From positions 14,744,855 to 14,808,854 of the forward strand of contig OZ234501.1 of NCBI GenBank assembly GCA_965153455.1: a stretch of DNA of 64,000 nt, read 5' to 3'. This document shows positions 1 through 10,699 of the stretch, in pieces. A program made the position numbers and the translations under genes. The notes beneath the pieces were generated by a model, which did not search any database, was not told the origin of the DNA, and saw only the letters and a list, made by a program, of their open reading frames with translations. The stretch's first letter is position 1; the number at the start of each line of letters is the position of its first letter. This DNA is from Sphagnum compactum. Taxonomy: Eukaryota; Bryophyta; Sphagnopsida; Sphagnales.

Positions 1-1599
1 TTCAAGGTTTGGATCAGTGTCGGCTGGGTACCCACTGGAATGCTCATTTTGGTTTGTATGATTCAAACTGGAATTGGGTCTGGTTTTCAAATTTGGAATT
101 GGAATTGGATTTTTATTTTATTTTGAAAGAAATGAACGTGGAACCTAAGTTTCTGATTTTATTTTATGTGTGGGAAACAGAACTGGAATCAAGATACATG
201 TTTTTTTGAAAAATGAAAAGTGACTAGAATCAGGGTTTAATCTGGTTCAAGTTTTCAAAAAACTGAAACCCTGATTTCGATTTTGGTCCAATTTTTGTAC
301 TATTACAAAATGTGGGTGCAGTTCACTGGTCCTAATTCAATGGGCCGGTGAATTCATTGTATTCTTACTAAGTCTTGTTCATTCTGACCAATGAATTCAT
401 TCAAAATCCAGTGAAATCATGCATTTTGTTGCAATGTTGATAAAGAAATTTATGTTCTGACTATAGTTCCGATGGTTCCAGGACCCTTTAATTTTCCCCC
501 AAGAAAATTTATTTTCAGAAATTTTGGTTTCAGTTCCAGTTTCAATTCCACAATCATGTCTGAGTTTGATTCATACATGTATATAAAACCCAACTGAATA
601 ATTTTAGAGTAAGGGGTAACACCCGTCATTTGATTCATTTAGGTAGGCAATAATAACCCAAGACCTAACCCCAAACCCAACCCAAGAAAAACCATGGTCA
701 ACTAGATCCGGCCTAAGACTAGCCCACAAATGTGAAGGTTTGTTTCTTTTTTTGGGGTCAACAAGTTCTTTAAATTATTTTGTGAGCTTAATTGTACATG
801 TAATGGCTTAGCTTATGATTTCTTGAATTTAATAATAACCCAAGATGTGAAAAAAATTAAAATATTGAAACCAGGCCCACAAGATGATTTAGCCAAATTT
901 GGCTACAAAAAAAATATGAAGGTCAAAACTAGAAACATTTCTGGACCTTTCTATTTTCCATCTAGTAGAATGTTGATGATTTGGGCCCCAAAACAAGTCT
1001 AAATTTAAAGAGCAAGAACCCAGAAAAGCACTGATTTGTGACCAGTTTGAATTATTCTTTTTGTTCAGGTTACTAAATTTCCATTTACTTGATTTTTAAT
1101 TTTTAATTTTTTTTCCTATATTTTTTAGATAAATTTTAATATATTTAAATTTTTAAAAAAGAAAAAAAAGAGAAAAACTCCATACCAAGACCAGTCCTGA
1201 TATGTTTAAAAGTGGATATATACCAAGTCCAATATGGTTTGGACTTAATGCGAAAAACTGATACTAGTGTATTATTATTAAGGCCAGTTCAAAGGTACCT
1301 ATTGTTAAGGTCCATTAAAATAATTTATTAATTAATTTAAAAATGGGGGTGCCTCCCAAGTTCCCCTTTTTTTTTTCTTTTTTTCTTGGAATAACCATTT
1401 TGATTGACCCATCACAAATAAAAATTGAAATAATTTTTTAAAATTTTCTTTTTAAATAACTACTGAAACTTTGGAACTCTGCAAAATAGGAGTTTGTGTA
1501 GTGAGATCTCCCCCATTTTTGGCCCTCAACTAATATACCTCTTCCTACGAGGATGGGTGCCTACACCTACCTATTAAGGGCCTAGGAGACAATATTTAG
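1..1599. other. AT-rich spacer, no gene seen
   Basis: Contains loose ggttc/gaacc-type repeats in the first 560 bases and homopolymer A/T runs. The open frames of 62-66 codons show no family resemblance. Confidence 0.6.
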
Positions 1600-1910
1600 G
1601 ACAATTACCTCAACTGAGTTAATATTGGGTTTCACCTTGGTAACCAATTCTGTAGGAAATAGGTCTCACATATAGGTAGGTAGGTAGGAAAATGGGTAAT
1701 TACTAGGTAACTAGATGGTTTATACATAGGTAATGGCTATTTTTACTACCTACCTACCTACCTACTAACAACCTGCTTGTGGGTTGTTAGTTAGTAGGTA
1801 GGTAGAAAAAAAAAAAGTAACTGAGGTGACCACCATGGTTAGCTAGGGAAGTACTGGAACCCAACAGAAAATTGTTTCCTGACCACTTACCATTCATCCT
1901 TCTATTATTT
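1600..1910 (+). repeat. Family B repeat, copy 1, with a long hairpin
   Basis: Shares tcaactgagttaatattggg, tttcaccttggtaaccaatt and ccaccatggttag with 3.3-3.66 kb, and ggaacccaac..gaaaa..tgaccacttaccat later on. It contains an inverted repeat at 1747-1805: (ctac)n..ctaacaacc, loop tgcttgt, gggttgttag..(gtag)n, a stem of about 24 bp. Confidence 0.75.
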
Positions 1911-1920
1911 GAATACATGA

Positions 1921-2035
1921 AATCTTCAAATAAAATCCTCGAAAATTCCCATAATTATGGGAAATTCAATAGTTTCAATAAAATCCTCGAAAATTCCCAT
2001 AATTATGGTAATTCGCATAATTATGGGAAATTATG
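1921..2035 (+). repeat. Short duplications around the palindrome TTCCCATAATTATGGGAA
   Basis: The perfect 18-bp palindrome at 1946-1963 and a partial copy at 1996-2008 each follow aaaatcctcgaaaa. A third partial copy at 2016-2028 follows without it. Together they give a local cluster of foldback sequences. Confidence 0.75.
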
Positions 2036-2041
2036 GGATCC

Positions 2042-2260
2042 TGAATTATGGGGAAATTCAAATATTTCACCATGCAAAAATGTGAAATCTTCAAATAAAA
2101 TCCTCGAAAAGAAACCCCCCCCCCCCCAAAGAAAAAATCCTTCAAGAAATAATAACTCTATATAATTAATCTCAAGTTTCAGCACAAGCCAAAATATCAT
2201 CTTTGGAAAATCCCTCATAATAATAATAAATAGACCTATTGTTATTTATTACTGGGTAAT
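2042..2260 (+). repeat. Family A repeat, truncated copy
   Basis: Begins within the element (gaattatgg..aaattcaaatatttcacc) and ends near aatagacctattgttattta, without either terminal repeat. It carries a run of 14 C at about 2115-2128 that other copies lack. Confidence 0.7.
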
Positions 2261-2289
2261 AAATAATATATAATATGTCTATAATATAG

Positions 2290-2617
2290 GGTGTGTCACA
2301 CTAGTGGCCTTGCCATTTACATTTTTAAAGTCTCGTAAGGCCAAAAAGAAGAACTATGGAAACTCGAGTATTTTTTACCATGCAAAAATATAATCTTCAG
2401 AAAATCCTCTAAAAGAAAACTAAAATCCTTCAAGATATTATAACTCTATAACTAATCTCAAGTCTCAATGCAAGCCAAAATATCAACTTTCAAAAATCCT
2501 CATATAAAAATAGACCTATTATTATTATTACCTAGTATGGGCCAAAATCGCTTAAGCTACTATATACTATACTACTATACTCTAAACACAATATCCTTTC
2601 CTTGGTAGGCAAGGCCT
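2290..2617 (+). repeat. Family A repeat, copy 1 (about 330 bp)
   Basis: Starts gtgtgtcaca..tggccttgccatttacattt and ends ccttggtaggcaaggcc. The outer GGCCTTGCC and GGCAAGGCC are inverted repeats. Internal landmarks shared by all copies are aatccttcaagatatta, actaatctcaagt, caagccaaaatatca and aatagacctatta. Confidence 0.85.
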
Positions 2618-2636
2618 ACAAAATCAACAACAACAA

Positions 2637-2970
2637 GGGGTGTGTCACATTGTGGCCTTGCCATTTACATTTAAAAGTATCTTAAGGCAAGAGAAAGAAG
2701 AATTATGGAAACTCAAATATTTCACCATGCAAAAATATAATCTTCCAAAAAAACCTCCAAAAGAAACCAAAATCCTTCACGATATTATAAGTCTATAACT
2801 AATCTCAAGTTTCAACACAAAGCCAAAATATCATCTTTTTCAAAAATCCTCATAATAAAAATAGACCTATTATTATTATTATTTACCTACGGTCCAAAAT
2901 CCATTAAGCTACTATATACTCTATAATGAATCTAAATACAATATCCTTGCCTTGGTAGGCAAGGCCAACA
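2637..2970 (+). repeat. Family A repeat, copy 2, in tandem with copy 1
   Basis: Same order of landmarks as copy 1, separated from it by only about 20 bases (ctacaaaatcaacaacaaca). The left end is ggggtgtgtcacattgtggc and the right end ccttggtaggcaaggccaac. Confidence 0.85.
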
Positions 2971-3023
2971 AAGAACTAAAAGAATCTACTTATATCTAAG
3001 TTTCCATAATATGAAAGAACCCC

Positions 3024-3250
3024 ATAGTAATAATACCTATAAGTATTATGTGTGCCAAATAATTAATTAATTAATTCTGAAGATTCCCTTCTTTTTTTAA
3101 TTATTAGAATATTTCCCCCAAACTATTCTCCATTTTTCTTTCTTTCACAAAAAATTTCTTTTTGAGAAATTTTTTAAAAATTAAGGCATTTTTCAGCATT
3201 TTCTGAAAATAAAAATATCAATTTGTGCCAAAGCCACCAAGATACTACAA
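3024..3250. mobile_element. Family D TIR element, diverged copy
   Basis: The left end ccatagtaataatacc..atgtgtgccaaa is followed by (aatt)n. The right end is tttgtgccaaagccaccaag then atactac. This matches, inverted, the element at 19254-19450. Confidence 0.55.
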
Positions 3251-3299
3251 TAGTAACTTAACCCAAAGTAAAAGTATGGTATTAAGGAAGGAAGAGTAC

Positions 3300-3660
3300 T
3301 TATTAAGGAAGGATGAAAGCTCAACTGAGTTAGTATCTGGTTTCACCTTGGTAACCCATTCTGTAAGAAGTAGGTACTAAATTTAAGTAGGTAGGTAGGA
3401 AAATAGGTAACTACTACTAAGAAAGTAGATGGTTTATATACCATGGTTTGTACAAAGGTAAGTAAGGGCCTCTTACCTTCTAACAACCTGCTTGTGGGTT
3501 GTTGGTATGAAGGTATTAAAAGAGCAACTCATCTAACCACCATGGTTAGTTAGCTCGGGTCATGGAACCCAACGGAGAACTATTTCTTGACCACTTATCA
3601 TCCATCCATCCATCCATCCTTCTTTCCTTCCTTCCTTGGTGGGTGATGGTTCATTCTGGC
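3300..3660 (+). repeat. Family B repeat, copy 2, with the equivalent hairpin
   Basis: Same blocks as copy 1. Its hairpin at about 3472-3515 keeps the taacaacctgcttgtgggttgtt core, but the outer stem has changed on both sides (taccttc with gaaggta). It ends ggtgggtgatggttcattctggcc. Confidence 0.75.
3600..3640 (+). repeat. (ATCC)n and (TTCC)n simple repeats
   Basis: catccatccatccatccatc followed by ttctttccttccttccttgg, at the end of family B copy 2. Confidence 0.9.
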
Positions 3661-6600
3661 CAAAGAGAATTGAATAGGCCTATTGAATTGAAGGTGCCAA
3701 CAAATGAAGTTTTGTCATTAAATAATCCTCAAAATAGTGAAATGAAATTTTGTGAAAATATGAAATTTACATGTTGAAAATCATCCTAATTATCACACGC
3801 TATGCTCTAAATAATTTCACTACTCTCATATCACAATGTTATAGTGAATAGACGATGGGAAAATTTTATATAATTTCAAAAAAAAATTAAGACAAATCAA
3901 TTTTTTGGAAGAAAAAATTTAATTATTCATTTTATCAATGTGGAAAACTGACCTTAGGGTACGGTATTATGTTAGATCCATCTCTTGTTCCAACTTCCCC
4001 GGGGGGTTTTTGGAATTTTGTGTGTAGGGTAAAAGCCCAAGGCAGCGAGTTTTATTGGAATAGGGCCCCTCCAAGGCAGTCTTAAGGAATCAAAAGAAAA
4101 ACCTCTGTGGTCACAAAAAATTTTGAAGATTTTTTCAAAATAAAAATGACCTCCCACTTCCAAGCCTGTGGCAAAAATAAATAAATAAATAAATATTTTG
4201 AAAATTCTATTTTAAAATTCAAAGAACCGGCGGGTATCATGAAATCCTCCGTCTATTGAATGAACTTATCCAAGTTATCTGTAAATGAGCCCTAACTTTA
4301 AGTCCTAACTAGAAGTCCTAACTAGGGGGGGATCATGACTAGTTTTGAACAAAATCGGAACTCCATACGATAATGCCCATTGCCAAATATTGGCTTATAA
4401 CCAAGCATCCCTATTAGGCAAAGCCTATTTGGTTAATGGACGCTAACAATGTCTTTTCCATTGTTGGAAAAATAGCTTTACGATCAAATGCCCAATCTTG
4501 AAATGTTGTGGTTGGATTTGTTTGTTACAAGTTCCAAACAAAGAAAATGAATTGGAGCCATTGAGTTATAAGGTTGATTTAGACCAACTTGCAAGGAATT
4601 ATTTGGTTATGGGGGTTGGGTTGTTGCATTAAAGGGCATGCAAATAACCATAGATGATGAGAAAGGCCTTACCAATCTTACAATGCACAAAGAACACCAA
4701 AGCAATTCAATCTAGAAGCAAACATCCCTAATAGAATAAGATATTTGGAGGCTACAAATAACCACATATGTTACCAAGGCAAATGAAGACACATTGCAAA
4801 TTTCCTTCAATCTTGTGCACTTTGCAATTCTTGCCAAAACATCCATCACACAAAAACAAAAGTTACATGGGCAAAGTAAGATTCATTTGAACGCCATCAA
4901 ACTTCTCATTTCTATTCTTTTCATAATTTGCACATCCACAACAAACGTCAATTTAGTGTGTGAGGATTTTTCAAGTTATATGCTCTAATTTCCTCAAATG
5001 GAACACTCGAATCACACACATTTCTAATTTTTTCTTACCTATATTACTTATTGTATTCATGGTTTGTTTTCAAAAAAGAAAAGGGCGTACATTTAGTTGG
5101 GCCAAAATGCACCCCACCTTCTTGTCGGAGGATGGGGATGGATAATCATGAGCTTGAATACACCTCATAGGTGAAACATGAATTCAAGTAGTTAGATAGT
5201 TAAGAACTCATGTTTTTGCCGAAAGGGGTTCAAAATTCAAACCAAGCTTATAGCACCATTCTCAAATCTTGGGAGTGGTTCATTGTGAATTTTGTAATGA
5301 ATGTGATAGGTGGATCTTCCTCAAATCTTGACCATTTTTAATGTTTTAAATTACTACAAATGTATGCACTCATAGGAGTTCTATACTTTTTCTTTGGATT
5401 CCAAAGACAAAAATAAAATAAGCCAAAAATCTTTAAACCGTAAGAAAACTTCATAAAATAACCCTAATTTTGTTTCACCTTTTATCTCCCCCCTATCTTT
5501 AGTTTCATACCTATTTATGGGTTATCTATAATGTTAGAGAAACTAAGGGTGAAAATTGAGGAAGGGGTTATATTTTAAGTTGATAAGGGCACACATTGAG
5601 TTTTTTAGAATATGGGCAATAGTGGGAAGTTTATTGTTTTTTTTTTTTTGGGTTTTTGGATTTGGGGGGTCATGGGGAAACACTAATACCCCTTATCAAC
5701 CTTATTCGCTATCAAGGTCATCCCAACTTCTATTAAAAGGTTCCATTATAATACCACACATGAATCACTTTTATACCCTAAACAAATGGTATGGGATCAT
5801 TGTTTGTCCACATGGTTGTTATATAAACAAATATAATTCCCAGCCTTGAAAGGTTGGCTTATGATGTCTATCAATTTATTAAAATTAAAATTCTCACATA
5901 TTGATTATAAAATGGTGACAAAAACAAGCATGAAGTTGAAACACTTAAATGCAAAGGGCCATAATTTGGTCAAAGCTTTTGGGTTAAAAACTCCTTTCAA
6001 GTATTTGATTGTCTTCATTTTAAATATTATCTTCATTAATAAATTTTCCCTTATATAGAATTCACCTTTGGGATGTGTTCAATGAAAACATGTTTTTGAT
6101 TGCACTAGGTTACAAGTTTAAAAACTCAAATATGTGATGAGAGTTATTTTATACAAAACACCATCAAATACACCAAACATTTGCTAACATTAGCCACTTG
6201 TTTCCATCCTTTTCAATAATTCATAACTCCAAAATTGAAAAAATTCAAGACACAAATTTAAAATATTTACCCCAAAAACTTATGTAAAATTGAGTATTAC
6301 ACCTTGTCAAACCTTAATTGGATTCAAAATAATTTGATGCATGATTCCATGCCTTCAAACTTAATTTAAATTAGAATCAATTATCCTTGTGTTATTTTTA
6401 CCCAGTTGAAATATACATGTACACTAATGTTAACTTGAAAGGTGATAAAATGCAAAAGAAAGGAACTTTGGACTAAGTAAATGGTGGCCTTGATATGAGC
6501 ATTGGGCATAACCAACGGCAATGATACCTAAAATAACATTTTCCCCACCCATGAAAAAAGTGGCTATCTTATTTTCATCCAAGAAGTGATAGGGTTATGG

Positions 6601-9300
6601 AATCATTCGGCCATTAAGAGTTCATGTTAGTAGTTTGTGTTGACTAATAGGTTGTTAATCAAATGAGGGTCAAAAATTTTGTGTAACTTGTGACCTAATA
6701 ACCAAGCACAACACAAAGGCTCTTGTTAAGCTTGGTTATGGAGATCAAGATGTGAAAGACAAAATCTTTTCTTTGGTGGTGGAGATTTTCATTGACATGC
6801 TTTAGATGATTTTTATTTTTATTTTTATTTTTGTTTTGGCATAAATGTGTTAATAAAAAATTGAACTCAAAAAACCCTAGACATCCTCCTAGCCCCAAGT
6901 CAATGGTCATGAGTAGTTCTTTAAGCAATTGGATTCTATGTATTCCAAAATGAAAAGCTACAATCCCCACCAATGCAAGCATCATAAAAAAGCAACTAAA
7001 ACATATTTTCCTCCGTATCATTTTTACTATGCCCACGGCTTTCAAGTTGGCTTTACATAACAACCCTCCTTGTCAACACAATGTGCCCATGTTCACCATG
7101 AAACATTTGCCTTCAATAAATTGAACAAATAGAAGGAATAAGGAAATGAAAGGGACAACCAAATCATATTGACAAGGCACATGTTGTAGCACCTCATTGA
7201 TTGAGCATAATTTCTATTCCTAACTATGTTGATCACTTTTTTTTGCCTAACCTAAAATCCCCTTCCAAGAGTTGGGGTATTTATTATTGTATAGTGATTG
7301 ATTATATAGGGTAGTATATTGTGAGTAATATCAATCAGTTGTGAGGGACTCCCAAAGTTCAATTTTTTTTCTTCTTTTGTGATGGGCATCATTCATTGTC
7401 CCATAAAAAAATCAACCTTTGGGCAGCACCAAAATGATTTATTGCGGTCTTTTCCTTATGTGTTGGTTATATAAGTTATATAGGTTACAAGAGTAAAACT
7501 TAGGGCAAAGGATATTAGATAATGTGACACACCATTGGGAACATGTTGAAAAACACGTTTGGAATTGAAGAACATGTTTGGGAACTTGATGGGAACATAT
7601 TGAGAATAACAAGAAGGGAGGGGAAAAAAGGTGAAAAATTAATTAATATTTTCCACCATAACTTTGTTAGGAGGTTATTAACTTGGGTGTGCAATTAGTT
7701 GTGTAGGGGGTGTAATAGGTATGTAGGTAGTACAAAGGATTCATACAAACAAAATTATTTTTAATTATGATATAGATTGACTCCAATGTCTTGCATAAAT
7801 ACTTAAACCAAGATATTTTTAAAGATGGAGGTTAATGCCAAACTAGCTTTTAAATTAGTCAGTAATTATTTTAGTTGCATATTTTTTGCTTAATAATCTA
7901 GAACCAAATACTAAAGGATCCTATTTGATCATATGCCAAGTGGTAATTTTATTTTATTTTGGAAAAGAAGTTGTGAGAAACATTCCTTAAATGGCATAAT
8001 TAACTTCCCTTGGTGGTTTAATTAGCTTGTAATTTAACTTATAATATTCCAATTTAATGGTGTCACTTTTGTGACTTAATTAACTTGTAATTAAACTTGT
8101 AACATTCCTAATTTAATGGCGTAAATAATTTTGGTAGCTTAACTAATTTGTAATTAACTTATAATTGTTGGTTTTTTTAACACCATAAATTGTAATCTTG
8201 TTTGGTAAAGCTCCATATGTTCAACTAGTTGGAGATATTTCTTCTCAAAATGTAGTAAACACAACATGAGTAAAATACCACCTACCTTAGTCTTCTTTTT
8301 TGTGTTTTTAAATAATCTATATTTTGTTCCTCTCCCTTTTAGGGTTTTTCTGAGTAACCTAAACATGAAATGTAATCAAATTTTGCACATTCATGAAATA
8401 CATAAGTTAGTAAGTAGGGATTTGCAATTCAATTTTCCTTTCAATATTTGGAAGGTTTTGGAATGTTGTTCTTTTTCACATTTAGCACAATGTCTTTTTA
8501 AAACAAAACAATTAGGATTTCATGGCAAACTTTATTTTTTCTAGTGTAAATTTGATCAAAATTTGTTTTTTGGGGAAAAATAGGCCAAATTTTGCAAATC
8601 ACAAGATGGGGGAAAAACCCTTGATTTAATGTACTATAAAAGAACAAGGGTTTTTTCATTGTACCTAATTCAAAAGTCTTGAATGGTCTCAAGTTTTTTT
8701 TTAGAAATATTTTTTTAATTTTATTTAAAAAAATTAATTCCTATATTTAAATTTTTAAACTTTTGGACAAGTAAATGTTTCATGGCAATGCTAAGAATAC
8801 CTTTAGAAAAAGTTTCCTTTTTTTGGCAAATTTTTGCAACTTATGATTTCAACTTATACAAAGAATTTTTCATGGAAAAAATGACCCCAAGTTCATTAGA
8901 TTTCAAAGATTTGTTTTTCAAATTGCCAAACTTTAATGATAAGTTGTAGTAGGTAGTGAAGAATATATATGGATTCTATTTTTTTCTCTATATCTAGTAG
9001 GTAACCAAATTTGGCTAAATTGTTTTCTAGATGATCACCACTTTAACTACATAATTTTTAAAAAAAAAGAAACCATACCTGTACAATGCTCAAACGAGTT
9101 TAATGACTAATTCACATCTATGGGTAGCTTATTGAAATTATTAGTGGATGGTTGTTAAAATTGCATTCACACTATTGATTTATAAACTAATCAATGATCT
9201 TTAATTTTACATTACCTCCGTTTGCACATGGTGTTAGGTTAGGGGAATCACCAAAGGTCTATTACTTTGTTCATGAAATAAATAAATTGTTGATATAAAG
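3661..9300. other. AT-rich spacer with unidentified short open frames
   Basis: The longest frame is 122 codons on the minus strand (7063-6695). It has a hydrophobic stretch (CFFMMLALVGIVAFHFG) and a low-complexity NKNKNKNK run from (attttt)n, with no confident family. Nothing else is supportable. Confidence 0.5.
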
Positions 9301-9904
9301 TGACATTAATGAGAAAAAACCGGCATTGACTATGGAGTTTCCTTTTGAGCTTCACATTGTACCCTGCATTATTGCATAGTAGCTTGCGTTTAAAAACATC
9401 CTTTGTAGTTCCTTTGTCTTGTTGCCCTTCATTTATTGCATCTTGTTTGTCTTCATTTATATATCATCATCAATTTGTTGTAATGCCATATATTTGCACC
9501 TTGTTTTGTTTTTTTTCATTTGTTTGCAACATGTGAATTGTTTCTAGGTTTTTCAATGTTTGCAACTTTTTTTCTAACTTCATCATTTGTAATGCTTCAT
9601 AAATTTTGTTTCTTTTTTTTTGCATCAATGCTTCAAAATAACTTTGTTTCTTTTTTGCAACAATGTTTATTTAGATCATCACAAGCAACCTATCCATTTG
9701 TGATGCCTTTTTCAAAGATTCATCACACATGTAGGGGACCTATTCATTGTTTGGGAAAAGTTTTTTCCATTCTTTAGATAAGTCCACCACACCTAGAATT
9801 CTTTTGCCTTGAATGTTAGCAACATTATCTTGAGAATTTGGCACATTCATTTGTGATTTCAAAAATTCATTTTCATCTCGTGTTTCCTACATTTAGGTTT
9901 GTAA

Positions 9905-10620
9905 ACTTTGTCCCGTTCTACATTCACGTCCCTAGTATGTAAAGGAGTATTCACAATCTTCTCCCCTTTGAATGCTTCAATCAATTCATAATATTTTTTA
10001 TTATATCAACGAGGTAAATGGAACCTATTTTTCATTTTTCAAAAGACAGATCCCAAAAGTAGGTATGAATCCATGTATTATTATGATAATCAACATTTTT
10101 AAGAAAATTAAAAAAATTGAGTGGACTCCATTTATCTTTACACATGATGTTGTTTCTCGGAATCTTGAAGTTGCTATTCTTTTGTAGTTTTTCAACAAAC
10201 TTCTCCCAATATTGTGCTACATGTATCATTTGCATCCTTGGATCAATAAATGCCTTCAAAGATTTGTGTTTTGCATGTTCATAGGAAATGAGTGTGAATG
10301 TGTCATTATGTTCCCAATTGTCATGTCATTGTCGAGGAACCGCAACTTCTCCAATGTTATGTCCCATGTTGCCACCACCTTGACCTTTTCCCTGGCTTAC
10401 TAATCTACTTGCAAGCAAGTTTGCATTAGCTTGCAAATTTGTCTATGAGTTTGCAGCATTTGTGCCTACACTTGTTTGTAAACCTTGTGAATTTGCACGA
10501 TAATGTGAAAACATTGCTACACCTACTTGTTGACCTTGTGAATTTGTGTTAGAATGTGAAAACATCATTGTATTTATGTCTGAACCTTGCAAATTTGCAC
10601 CAAAATGTGAAGACATCGTT
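9905..10620 (-). pseudogene. Decayed Myb/SANT-like (trihelix-type) protein gene
   Basis: On the minus strand, 10259-10032 is open and contains IMCKDKWSPLN, NVDYHNN and YFWDLSFEK, the pattern of plant trihelix/Myb-SANT-like domains. After a frame change, about 10000-9901 reads KKYYELIEAFKGEKIVNTPL then HTRDVNVERDKVY, the segment that usually follows in these proteins. Upstream (10620-10380) is a broken Asn/Gln/Ser-rich part with repeats such as FSH, ANSQG and TNSQG. Several stops and frame changes interrupt it. Such proteins occur both as host genes and beside Harbinger nucleases. Confidence 0.6.
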
Positions 10621-10699
10621 GCACCTACCTATGGACTTACATGCAAGCTTCCACTAAGACATGAAGCCATTGTTGTTGCACTTGATTACGAGACCTATC

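Noticed and set aside
5846-6058. 70-codon plus frame with LNAKGHNLVKAFGLKTPFKY, considered as a second Harbinger nuclease tail
   Set aside because: AFG and a few residues match, but neither the upstream nor the downstream helix of the family can be read.
6695-7063. 122-codon minus-strand frame with a hydrophobic stretch, considered as a Harbinger N-terminus
   Set aside because: The resemblance is only basic plus hydrophobic residues, the NK run comes from a simple repeat, and no nuclease motif lies nearby.
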